Program-made: the position numbers and the translations under genes
The notes under the pieces: generated by a model
What the model was told of the DNA's origin: nothing
Databases searched by the model: none
What the model saw: the letters and a program-made list of their open reading frames with translations, nothing else
Part shown: positions 1-6,016 of the stretch, piece by piece
How the letters are laid out: every line of letters starts with the position of its first letter
Position numbering within the stretch: the first letter of the stretch is position 1
Assembly (NCBI GenBank): GCA_002333125.1
Contig: DDBM01000165.1
Location: forward strand, 1 to 9,979
Direction: 5' to 3'
DNA length: 9,979 nt
Source of the DNA: Moraxellaceae bacterium UBA2032
Lineage (GTDB): Bacteria > Pseudomonadota > Gammaproteobacteria > Pseudomonadales > Moraxellaceae

Positions 1-57
1 TTGAAATGTACACAAATAAGCAATAACCGCGTAAGTCCTTATGTAGTTGCTAAAATC

Positions 58-804
58 ATGGCCAAAACCGACCACATCTACGGCATTCATACTGTTCAAG
101 CCTTATTAACCCATCATCCCGACCACGTCTTAGACGTATTTACCCTAACAGGCCGCGAAGACGAGCGTTTACAAGCGGTGCTAAATTTAGCCAAGCAAAA
201 TGGCATTGCAGTACAAACCGTTAATCGTGACAAACTCGACCAACTCACTTCTAATGGTCAGCATCAAGGCGTAGTGGCACGCGCGCGCAGTCAAAATCCA
301 CTCAACGAAAATGATTTGGCCGATTTACTCAAGCGTTTAACCGTGCCACCGTTTTTGTTGGTGTTAGATAACATCACCGACCCGCATAACTTAGGTGCAT
401 GTTTGCGTAGTGCCGAATCCGCAGGGGTTCATGCTGTGATTGCCCCACGTGACAAATCTGCCGCATTAACACCTGTTGCCCGCAAAACAGCCTCGGGCGC
501 AGCCGAAGTATTGCCGTTTATTCAAGTGACTAATTTGGCGCGCACCTTAAAACAATTGGCCGATGACGGTATTTGGTGTGTCGGTACAGCCCTTACGCCC
601 GAAGCCAAGTCTATTTATGATGTTGACCTCAAAGGGCCGTTAGCGATTGTGATGGGGGCAGAGGGGTCGGGAATGCGTCGTTTAACGCGCGAGCATTGTG
701 ATGCACTGGCCTATATTCCCATGCAGGGCAGTGTACAAAGTTTAAATGTGAGTGTGGCAACAGGTGTGGCTTTATACGAAGCCTTTCGACAACGTAGAGT
801 GTAA
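58..804 (+). CDS. rlmB: 23S rRNA (guanosine-2'-O-)-methyltransferase RlmB
   Basis: SPOUT-class (TrmH/SpoU family) methyltransferase. By family knowledge it uses SAM to 2'-O-methylate the guanosine equivalent to G2251 in the P-loop of 23S rRNA; it is cytoplasmic. The N-terminal substrate-binding domain (about residues 1-75) begins with the typical DHIYGIHTVQALL stretch. The catalytic knot domain shows motif 1 at residues 105-117 (NITDPHNLGACLR, R117 being the probable catalytic arginine), motif 2 at 199-208 (MGAEGSGMRR) and motif 3 at 228-234 (SLNVSVA, N230 conserved). With ATG 58 the protein is 248 aa, close to the 243 aa of E. coli RlmB. The frame is open to the window edge (TTG at 1), but the 19 extra residues do not look like the family. 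No clear Shine-Dalgarno precedes ATG 58, so the start rests on homology. It probably forms an operon with the transporter 3 nt downstream. Confidence 0.94.
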   Translation: MAKTDHIYGIHTVQALLTHHPDHVLDVFTLTGREDERLQAVLNLAKQNGIAVQTVNRDKLDQLTSNGQHQGVVARARSQNPLNENDLADLLKRLTVPPFLLVLDNITDPHNLGACLRSAESAGVHAVIAPRDKSAALTPVARKTASGAAEVLPFIQVTNLARTLKQLADDGIWCVGTALTPEAKSIYDVDLKGPLAIVMGAEGSGMRRLTREHCDALAYIPMQGSVQSLNVSVATGVALYEAFRQRRV

Positions 805-807
805 TTG

Positions 808-1695
808 ATGCAATTCATCGACCGCGAAAAATGGATAGGCTACGCATTGATGCTATTTACCTTGGCAGTTTGGGCGAGTTTTATTTTGATTTCTCGTTTG
901 GCAGGTACCAGTGTTTTAACGCCATGGGATACCACTGCTTTGCGTTTTGGCACGGCAACGCTGGTGTTGCTGCCCTATGTCATCCTTAAAATGGATATAC
1001 GCCAGTTTTTAAATGGGCGATTTGTGGTGGTGGCGATGCTGGGTGGCTTGGGTTATGCCATGCTCGCTTATGTAGGTTTTAGCTTAGCACCTGCGGCACA
1101 TGGGGCGATTTTTTTGCATGGTTTGTTGCCCTTTTGGACAGCCTTAATGGGGTGGTTGATTGTGCAAGAACACATGACTCGTGACCGTTGGCTTGGCCTA
1201 AGTTGTATCGCGTTTGGTATTGGGGCTATGGCCATTATAGAAGTGCAAAACCCTAATACCCATTTTGGTTGGGGTGATGTGATGTTTGCAGGGGCTTCGG
1301 CTTCGTGGGCAGCTTATACTTCGCTGTTAAAGCGTTGGCAAATGCCACCTGTTGCAGCCACGGTGGGTGTGGCGGTGATTTCGGCAGTTTTATTTTTACC
1401 TGTGTATGTTTTGTGGTTGCCCAGTGGTTTGGCACAAGCCTCGTGGCAAGTGATTGCTTTGCAAGCAGGTTTTCAGGGTGTGTTAGTGGTGATTGTGGCC
1501 ATGCTTACCTTTATTGCGGCAGTGCAGCGATTAGGGGCATTTACGGTAGGCAGTTTTTTGGCTCTTGCGCCAATGGTCGCGGCAACGCTGGCCGTACCTG
1601 TGCTTAACGAGCCATTAACCCTAGGTTTAATGCTAGGGCTACTTGGCATGGTCATGGGGGCGTTGCAGCCGTGGCGTTTGCTTAAGTCCAAATAA
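808..1695 (+). CDS. DMT superfamily (EamA-type) transporter
   Basis: Inner-membrane permease of the drug/metabolite transporter superfamily, 295 aa. About ten hydrophobic helices are visible, arranged as two EamA repeats (roughly residues 12-143 and 155-285). The first repeat contains the usual DTTALRFG segment after helix 1 and a PAAHGAIFLHGLLPFWTAL segment typical of EamA helices 3-4. The second ends with VLNEPLTLGLMLGLLGMVMGAL, the family's characteristic last two helices. The substrate cannot be told from sequence; relatives export amino acids, metabolites or drugs. ATG 808 is preceded by a weak AGAG (796-799). TTG 805 would add one residue. The rlmB stop is at 802-804, so the two genes are probably cotranscribed and perhaps translationally coupled. 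The stop codon (1693-1695) lies 1 nt from that of the convergent START-domain gene. Confidence 0.9.
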   Translation: MQFIDREKWIGYALMLFTLAVWASFILISRLAGTSVLTPWDTTALRFGTATLVLLPYVILKMDIRQFLNGRFVVVAMLGGLGYAMLAYVGFSLAPAAHGAIFLHGLLPFWTALMGWLIVQEHMTRDRWLGLSCIAFGIGAMAIIEVQNPNTHFGWGDVMFAGASASWAAYTSLLKRWQMPPVAATVGVAVISAVLFLPVYVLWLPSGLAQASWQVIALQAGFQGVLVVIVAMLTFIAAVQRLGAFTVGSFLALAPMVAATLAVPVLNEPLTLGLMLGLLGMVMGALQPWRLLKSK

Positions 1696-1703
1696 GTTAA
1701 GCA
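1679..1703. repeat. 7-bp inverted repeat spanning two convergent stop codons
   Basis: TGCTTAA (1679-1685) and TTAAGCA (1697-1703) are perfect inverted copies separated by 11 nt. The hairpin covers the stop codons of both convergent genes. Neither side has a T-run, so it is at best a weak bidirectional end structure and may be chance. Confidence 0.3.
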
Positions 1704-2431
1704 GGGTCATTAGGGGAGTTATAAATCTTAAAAGGCAGTGGTGCTTTTGCCTTACGATAAGTGTCGTTAGTCATCATGCGTAATAGCCCCACCAAAATAC
1801 TGTAAGGTGCATTACGCTGAATGTAATTGTTAGCCCATGTCGGTACACGTCCACCAGGATCAACATAACCTTCGGCGTAAAGTTTTACTTTGTTATTGGG
1901 TAGAGGTGTGAGTTGTACAATCATATCTTCGGCAGGCATTCTAATTAATGGCGGTTGTTCTGGAATATAATTAGGAGCGGCTTTTACATTAAGCACTAAT
2001 GTATCACTAGGATTTTTTTGTAGTGTGACAGTCGCGTGTAAAATCACATCTCGGTCAGGAAGACTCACAGGCGCACGATGTTTAAGGTAGATATAATATT
2101 CGGTTGCTGAAACCTGCTTAAGCATCTTGCTTTCAAATACTTCCCAGTACCATTTAGTATAGTTTTCGGCATCTAGCAACACGCGTGCACCTGCTTCTGC
2201 CGTGCTATCTAAAATAGCTTCTACCTTAAACGAACGATAACGTTTACCATCTTCTTGTTTTGCCCACGTTTTAATATTACGACGTTGGTCATTTTTTACG
2301 ATAACCCACTCATTACCTAGTTTGCCTTGAAGCTCATCTAAATCATCCATGGCGGCATAAGCAGCTGGTATAGCAGCGACTAACGAAAACCCAAAGAAAG
2401 CAGCGAGCATTAAGCGTAAATAAGCTGTCAT
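1697..2431 (-). CDS. Exported START domain-containing protein (lipid-binding-like)
   Basis: 244-aa protein with a clear Sec signal peptide. A hydrophobic core at residues 7-24 is followed by the signal peptidase I site AYA|AM, with predicted cleavage after residue 26. The mature part reads as a START/Bet v1-like helix-grip domain: WVIVKNDQRRNIKTWAK (strands 1-2), SFKVEAILDSTAEAGARVLLDAENYTKWYW, then YYIYLKHRAPVSLPDRDV and a C-terminal helix (ANNYIQRNAPYSILVGLLRMM). START domains bind a hydrophobic ligand such as a lipid; close bacterial homologues in Pseudomonas-like genomes are uncharacterised. The inferred location is periplasmic. ATG 2429-2431 (read on the minus strand) has a strong AGGTGA Shine-Dalgarno five bases upstream, so the start is well supported. 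The gene stands alone on the minus strand. A perfect 12-bp inverted repeat lies in its leader/promoter region. Confidence 0.88.
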   Translation of the reverse strand: MTAYLRLMLAAFFGFSLVAAIPAAYAAMDDLDELQGKLGNEWVIVKNDQRRNIKTWAKQEDGKRYRSFKVEAILDSTAEAGARVLLDAENYTKWYWEVFESKMLKQVSATEYYIYLKHRAPVSLPDRDVILHATVTLQKNPSDTLVLNVKAAPNYIPEQPPLIRMPAEDMIVQLTPLPNNKVKLYAEGYVDPGGRVPTWANNYIQRNAPYSILVGLLRMMTNDTYRKAKAPLPFKIYNSPNDPA

Positions 2432-2461
2432 TTTTCACCTAATTTTGTTGTGTTGTTATTT

Positions 2462-2494
2462 TTAGATTTGAGTTATTTATATACTCAAATCTAA
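2462..2494. promoter_or_regulatory. Perfect 12-bp inverted repeat upstream of the START gene (possible operator)
   Basis: The arms TTAGATTTGAGT (2462-2473) and ACTCAAATCTAA (2483-2494) are exact reverse complements around a 9-nt AT-rich spacer. The element ends 31 nt from the START-gene ATG. On the minus strand a TATTAT -10-like hexamer lies at 2501-2496, which would put transcription start inside the palindrome. That position suits a repressor site or a leader hairpin. No good -35 hexamer was found at 16-18 nt, so the promoter is not certain. Neither arm is followed by a T-run, which argues against an intrinsic terminator. Confidence 0.5.
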
Positions 2495-2536
2495 CATAAT
2501 AGAGATAGGATTGTTGGTAGCTTATGTCGATTACTT

Positions 2537-2575
2537 CACAAAAGCATTGACGCTTTTGTGTGTTTTGTGTGTTTT
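2537..2575. repeat. 9-bp hairpin merging into a 9-bp tandem repeat
   Basis: CACAAAAGC (2537-2545) pairs perfectly with GCTTTTGTG (2552-2560) over a 6-nt loop. The right arm runs into TTTTGTGTG repeated twice (2554-2562 and 2563-2571), then TTTT. It resembles a poor plus-strand terminator, but no plus-strand gene ends near it. It lies in the 299-bp intergenic region between the divergent START and HNH genes. Confidence 0.4.
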
Positions 2576-2602
2576 ATGGTCAATTGATGAGGTGGCTAAA
2601 GC

Positions 2603-2645
2603 TAAATATAGACATGATATTGCCATCTTTTTTAAATATAGCCAT
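2603..2645 (+). repeat. 13-bp direct repeat (12/13 identical), 30-bp period
   Basis: TAAATATAGACAT (2603-2615) and TAAATATAGCCAT (2633-2645) differ at one base and are 30 bp apart, about three helical turns. They lie 86-128 bp upstream of the HNH gene. They could be paired protein-binding sites or chance in AT-rich DNA. Confidence 0.35.
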
Positions 2646-2660
2646 TCAAAAAATATATTG

Positions 2661-2690
2661 TTAGACAAAATATAAGTCTTTAATTTATAA
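2661..2690 (+). promoter_or_regulatory. Weak candidate promoter for the HNH-AIM24-M48 cluster
   Basis: A TTAGAC hexamer (2661-2666) and TTATAA (2685-2690) are separated by 18 nt, about 40 nt before the HNH start codon. In AT-rich DNA such pairs are common, and TACTAT at 2696-2701 is an alternative -10. This is a suggestion only. Confidence 0.25.
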
Positions 2691-2730
2691 AGCGTTACTA
2701 TAAGCGGTTTTATTTTTAATCTATTTAATT

Positions 2731-3162
2731 ATGCGCTTTAATGTAAAACGTCAGCAGCAAATTTTTGCCCGTACTTCTGGTTATTGCCATATTTGTCATG
2801 CCTCATTAGATTTTGATAAATATGGCGCTGTGGGTAAAAGTGGTGCATGGGAAGTCGAACACTCTACGCCCCAAGCCAAAGGCGGTACGCATCATCTTAA
2901 TAATTTATACCCTGCTTGTATCACGTGCAATCGTGCTAAAGGTGATAATAGCACTCGCTCAGCGCGGGCAAAATATGGTAAAAAACGTGCGCCCTTGTCG
3001 GTGCGTAAACGTCGTCACGCCAAAATAGTCAACGGTGTTAAAGGCTCAGTGCTAGGCGCTGTGGTGGGTATTGTGGTGAGTGTTGATGTGTCAGGCACGT
3101 TAGCCATTGTTGGCTTGCTCATTGGTTATGTATTTAACCCAGATAAACTAAACAAACATTAG
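2731..3162 (+). CDS. HNH endonuclease with C-terminal glycine-zipper hydrophobic tail
   Basis: 143-aa protein. The HNH fold occupies about residues 8-72: a zinc knuckle with C19-x2-C22 and C63-x2-C66, the EVEH core (E43, H44 the expected general base), N57/N58 in the middle position, and N67 where the last histidine of HNH often sits (CITCNRAKG, a common HNN variant). A very basic linker follows (residues 79-98, many K/R), then a hydrophobic glycine-rich region at 103-135 with G105-x3-G109-x3-G113 and G128-x3-G132, a glycine-zipper pattern typical of membrane-inserting helices. HNH domains cut DNA; the target here is unknown. ATG 2731 is the first start after an in-frame stop at 2701-2703, but it has no Shine-Dalgarno. 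The next gene starts 8 nt downstream, so the three genes to 5085 look like an operon. Confidence 0.85.
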   Translation: MRFNVKRQQQIFARTSGYCHICHASLDFDKYGAVGKSGAWEVEHSTPQAKGGTHHLNNLYPACITCNRAKGDNSTRSARAKYGKKRAPLSVRKRRHAKIVNGVKGSVLGAVVGIVVSVDVSGTLAIVGLLIGYVFNPDKLNKH

Positions 3163-3170
3163 GAAGCGTT

Positions 3171-3974
3171 ATGTCGTCACTTAGTTATCAAATTCATGGT
3201 TCAGACTTGCAATATGTAGAAGTGAGCTTGCCGCCCAATGCCGTTGTTATTGGTGAGCAAGGTGCGATGATGTATATGGATAATCATTTAGAAGTAGATA
3301 CCGTTTTAGGTGATGGTACTAGCTCTAAGTTTGGTTTGTTAGGGCGTTGGTTTAAAGCCCTAAAACGTGCTTATACGGGCGAGTCTTTATTTAGCTCACG
3401 TTATAGCAATAACTCTGCAAATACCCAACGCGTTGCTTTTGCTGCCCCCACTTTAGGCAAAATCGTGGCGGTAAATTTAGCGGAGCTTGGTGGCGAGCTG
3501 ATTTGTCAACGTGGCGCATTTTTGGCGGGTGAGGCAGGGACAGAAGTACAGTTAGCATGGCAAAAACGGATTCGTGTGGGTTTGATGGGTGGCGAAGGTT
3601 TTATTATGCAGCGTATTGTAGGTAAAGGTTGGGTGTTTATTAACGCCACAGGCGGCCTAACCGAAATGAATTTAACCCCTGCACAAGTGTTACAAGTTGA
3701 TAGTGGTTGTTTGGTGGCATTAACCTCAGGCGTAACTTACGACATAAAATATGCAGGCAAACTTAAAACCGCTATTTTTGGTGGCGAGGGTTTGTTTTAT
3801 GCCAGCCTTACAGGGCCGGGAACGGTTTGGTTACAGTCTTTACCTATGAGGCGTTTGAGTGCCGAACTGATGAGTAGTGCCTTAACGGGGCGTAATCGGG
3901 GTGGTATTTGGGGTAAAGTGTATTTAGGCTTTATTATTGTTGTTGTGATTGCTTCCTTGTTTTCAGGACGTTAA
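3171..3974 (+). CDS. AIM24/TIGR00266 family protein with C-terminal membrane anchor
   Basis: 267-aa protein of the AIM24 (DUF124, TIGR00266) family. It has the repetitive beta-strand pattern of the family: an opening HGSDLQYVEVSLPPNAVVIGE strand pair with a GAMMYMD turn, a central LICQRGAFLAGEAGTEV segment, FIMQRIVGKGWVFINATGG, and a late GGEGLFYASLTGPGTVWLQS. Residues 250-264 form one hydrophobic helix ending in FSGR, a probable tail anchor not present in every member. The family's biochemical role is unknown; the yeast mitochondrial namesake affects inner-membrane architecture. The start is firm: AGGAAG (3161-3166) overlaps the HNH stop codon and sits 4 nt before ATG 3171. The M48 protease start follows the stop by 4 nt, so coexpression of the two is very likely. 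Confidence 0.88.
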   Translation: MSSLSYQIHGSDLQYVEVSLPPNAVVIGEQGAMMYMDNHLEVDTVLGDGTSSKFGLLGRWFKALKRAYTGESLFSSRYSNNSANTQRVAFAAPTLGKIVAVNLAELGGELICQRGAFLAGEAGTEVQLAWQKRIRVGLMGGEGFIMQRIVGKGWVFINATGGLTEMNLTPAQVLQVDSGCLVALTSGVTYDIKYAGKLKTAIFGGEGLFYASLTGPGTVWLQSLPMRRLSAELMSSALTGRNRGGIWGKVYLGFIIVVVIASLFSGR

Positions 3975-3978
3975 CGCC

Positions 3979-5085
3979 ATGACACAAAAAATCCACGCGC
4001 TGTTATATGGTTTTGATTTGCCGCCTGTTGGGGTGAGTGTGTCGGTGTATTTTGTAGGGCAACGCCTTTTTATTGATAATATGCCCATCGAATTACATAG
4101 CAGTCAATTAACGGTGAGCGTGGGTGGTTTTGACCATAATGAATTATTTTTAAATTGGCGTGATAGCGAGGGTGAGCAATGGGCATTAAAAGCAATCTCA
4201 GCTCAAGATATTAAAGTGTTAGTTGACACAGCACCCAATAGTTTACAGCCGCAGCTTGCGCAATGGCATAAACGCGATAAACACATCAAAACAGTATGGG
4301 GAACGATAGGTGCGTTATCGGTAACAGTAGTTTTTGTTATTGGATTATTTATTTGGCAGTATGACCATGTCGTTGGATGGGTTGCCGAGCAAGTACCTGT
4401 TAGTACCGAAGAAAAATTAGGCCAAGCCACGCTAGAGCAAATTAAAGCCGAAGGCACAATTATTGAGTCGGGCAAGGCGGTCGAAAGCCTGACGCTGCTT
4501 GGTAATCAACTCACTCAAGGTTCACGTTATAAATATCAATGGCTTATTAAACAAGATGACACCATTAATGCTTTTGCCTTACCCAGTGGGATTATTGTGG
4601 TGCATTCGGCCTTAATTAATAAAGCCAGTAACGCCAACGAATTGGCGGCGGTATTAGCCCACGAAGTTCAACACGTTGAGCAACGTCATTCCCTAAAAGG
4701 TATGATTAATAGCGCAGGTTGGGCAGTGGTATTAGCGGTCGTATTGGGTGATGTGAGTGGTGTAACGGCGGTATTAGCGCATCAAGTAGGCTCAAGTTAT
4801 TTTAGCCGCGATTTAGAAAGTGAGGCCGATAAATTAGGTTATGCCACCTTAGTCAAAGCCAAAATCAAGCCCGATGGCATGGTGTCTTTTTTTCAAAAAC
4901 TACAACAAGAACAAGGTTCAACTAATGAAGGCTTATCATGGATTGCTTCTCATCCCCAAACCCAAGAGCGTATACAAGCGATTCAAACACTTATTAAAGA
5001 GCAACCGTGTGGTGGCTGTCGTGATGCCAATTTAAATCTAGCGATTGTTCAAGCTAATGTTACTCAGGCAGCGAAAGTAAAATAA
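3979..5085 (+). CDS. Membrane-anchored M48 family metalloprotease
   Basis: 368-aa zinc metalloprotease. The first ~90 residues form a beta-rich N-terminal domain, as seen in other bacterial M48 proteins with a leading cytoplasmic module. A basic stretch (KRDKHIK, 98-104) precedes a single transmembrane helix at about 105-126, so by the positive-inside rule the protease domain should face the periplasm. The catalytic HEVQH motif is at 228-232 and the third zinc ligand is probably E280 in SRDLESEAD (276-284). The preceding AFALPSGIIVVHSALI segment is the conserved M48 edge strand, and the C-terminal SWIASHPQTQERI matches the family's SxHPxxxxRI motif. BepA, LoiP and Oma1 are functional analogues in membrane quality control; the substrate here is unknown. 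ATG 3979 has AGGA 10 nt upstream. An upstream TTG (3949) would overlap the AIM24 gene and is less likely. Confidence 0.92.
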   Translation: MTQKIHALLYGFDLPPVGVSVSVYFVGQRLFIDNMPIELHSSQLTVSVGGFDHNELFLNWRDSEGEQWALKAISAQDIKVLVDTAPNSLQPQLAQWHKRDKHIKTVWGTIGALSVTVVFVIGLFIWQYDHVVGWVAEQVPVSTEEKLGQATLEQIKAEGTIIESGKAVESLTLLGNQLTQGSRYKYQWLIKQDDTINAFALPSGIIVVHSALINKASNANELAAVLAHEVQHVEQRHSLKGMINSAGWAVVLAVVLGDVSGVTAVLAHQVGSSYFSRDLESEADKLGYATLVKAKIKPDGMVSFFQKLQQEQGSTNEGLSWIASHPQTQERIQAIQTLIKEQPCGGCRDANLNLAIVQANVTQAAKVK

Positions 5086-5098
5086 TAAATTAAGTTAG

Positions 5099-5117
5099 AA
5101 TCTTTGCAGATTTTTTT
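5099..5117 (+). terminator. Possible weak intrinsic terminator after the M48 gene
   Basis: A 5-bp stem, AATCT (5099-5103) with AGATT (5108-5112) around a TTGC loop, is followed by five more T residues. It begins 14 nt after the M48 stop codon, the right place for the end of the three-gene cluster, but the stem is short and AT-rich. Confidence 0.35.
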
Positions 5118-5187
5118 GTATTAGAGTCACCATCACCTACTTATTGTGTTATTTTTGCTTCGGTAATTCCATTTTCTCAAAAAATTG

Positions 5188-5208
5188 CTGTGAGGCGACA
5201 TACCTTAG
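5188..5208 (+). repeat. Left copy of imperfect 21-nt direct repeat flanking the two-helix gene
   Basis: This segment begins CTGTGAGGC and ends CCTTAG. Aligned without gaps to 5996-6016 it is identical at 16 of 21 positions. It ends 27 nt before the start codon of the two-helix membrane protein gene. It may mark a boundary of an inserted segment or be a shared regulatory motif. Confidence 0.35.
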
Positions 5209-5235
5209 CATGATATTTTGGTTATATATTGTATT

Positions 5236-5976
5236 ATGAAACTAAAGAAATTCCTTAGTCTTGAATGGGATGCGATTGCAGGAATTGTAGCTGCAGTCGT
5301 AGCTATCATTCTGCATCTTTTGCATGTAGTAGACGAACATGTCATTATGCCCATTGTTCTTGCACTAATTGCTCTATTGTTCATAAATTTCATGCGGCAC
5401 ACTCGAAATAATGAACTGACTGCTGAACAAGTAAATCATACAGCGCATACAGTTAGTAGAATCCAGTCAGAATTGAAGCCTGCTGATGTGATTTTAGTTG
5501 GTCCTCGCCATTTAAGAACAGCAAATGAGAGTTTTGTTCGGCATATGAGTGGAGACACAGTTTGGTTTAATGTCTGCCTGTCAATGTATAAGTCACAGCC
5601 ACTATTTGACTCGTTGTTACGCTCAGCGATAGATAATCCGATGGTTACTTCAATTCAATTTATTCTTGATGAAAGCCAAAAGGATTTGTGGCTAAAAACC
5701 ATACAACCAAGAATCGCCACTTGCACTGGCAATGCGAAAGTCAAAGACCCACGTTGGCAAAAATTAAATAAAACTGTCTCTTTTATTATTGCTGATAACC
5801 AGCTAAACGAAGGAGCTGAGGCTCTGCTTAGCTTTTGGGGAGAGCCTTTTATGGCGCAGTCTACCGAGCGAAACGTACCGCGTTTTATTTTTCATGTACA
5901 GAGAAATTCTGAGCTTCTACCTCATTTGATGGAGTTGGCACATAGTTGCCTACGTTTATGGCAAGATAAGGAGTAA
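5236..5976 (+). CDS. Two-helix membrane protein with PLD-like cytosolic domain (function unknown)
   Basis: 246 aa. The N-terminus MKLKKFLSLEWDAIAG leads into two hydrophobic helices (about 13-32 and 36-53) joined by a very short DEH turn, a membrane hairpin with both ends inside. The rest (about 75-246) is soluble: VNHTAHTVSRIQSELKPADV, then alternating strands and helices including SIQFILDESQKDLW, TVSFIIADNQ and LLSFWGEPFM. The strand order and the late SFWGEPF loop recall phospholipase D-like folds, but no HxK motif is present, so any PLD activity is unlikely. I infer a degenerate or sensing domain. ATG 5236 is chosen because the hairpin follows directly; no Shine-Dalgarno is visible, and TTG 5218 would add six residues. 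Arginine codons include four AGA and two CGA, whereas the M48 gene nearby uses CGT/CGC in the cases I checked, which suggests recent transfer. It stands alone, with intergenic gaps of 150 and 138 nt. Confidence 0.75.
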   Translation: MKLKKFLSLEWDAIAGIVAAVVAIILHLLHVVDEHVIMPIVLALIALLFINFMRHTRNNELTAEQVNHTAHTVSRIQSELKPADVILVGPRHLRTANESFVRHMSGDTVWFNVCLSMYKSQPLFDSLLRSAIDNPMVTSIQFILDESQKDLWLKTIQPRIATCTGNAKVKDPRWQKLNKTVSFIIADNQLNEGAEALLSFWGEPFMAQSTERNVPRFIFHVQRNSELLPHLMELAHSCLRLWQDKE

Positions 5977-6015
5977 CGTTTTTTATATAATTTTTCTGTG
6001 GGGCAATACTCCTTA
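5967..6015 (+). repeat. 9-bp inverted repeat at the end of the two-helix gene
   Basis: TAAGGAGTA (5967-5975), which includes the first bases of the stop codon, is the exact reverse complement of TACTCCTTA (6007-6015). The 31-nt spacer contains T-rich and TATAA stretches. It could form a long-loop hairpin at the 3' end of the mRNA. There is no T-run after the right arm. Confidence 0.35.
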
Positions 6016-6016
6016 G
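5996..6016 (+). repeat. Right copy of imperfect 21-nt direct repeat flanking the two-helix gene
   Basis: It begins CTGTGGGGC and ends CCTTAG, matching 5188-5208 at 16 of 21 positions with no gap; the two copies are 808 bp apart. It overlaps the right arm of the 9-bp inverted repeat. Confidence 0.35.

Noticed and set aside
1..57. N-terminal extension of RlmB from the TTG at position 1
   Set aside because: The extra 19 residues are not like RlmB homologues, which begin at the MAKTDHIYGIH stretch; the region is more likely upstream noncoding sequence.
1253..1691. Three short frames (minus 1253-1435, plus 1305-1607, minus 1473-1691) inside the transporter gene
   Set aside because: All are overlapped by the in-frame ten-helix transporter; their translations are low-complexity or cysteine-rich by-products of its codons.
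2813..3028. 71-codon plus-strand frame within the HNH gene
   Set aside because: It overlaps the zinc-knuckle and HNH core in another frame; the HNH frame has all the recognisable residues.
4203..4475. Minus-strand 90-codon frame within the M48 gene
   Set aside because: It is opposite a conserved protease whose transmembrane helix and linker explain the sequence; no start signal is visible.
5205..5402. Minus-strand 65-codon frame over the start of the two-helix gene
   Set aside because: It mirrors the hydrophobic helices on the opposite strand and has no independent support.
5236..5976. Active phospholipase D assignment for the soluble domain
   Set aside because: No HxKxxxxD motif is present anywhere in the protein; only the general strand pattern resembles PLD-like folds.
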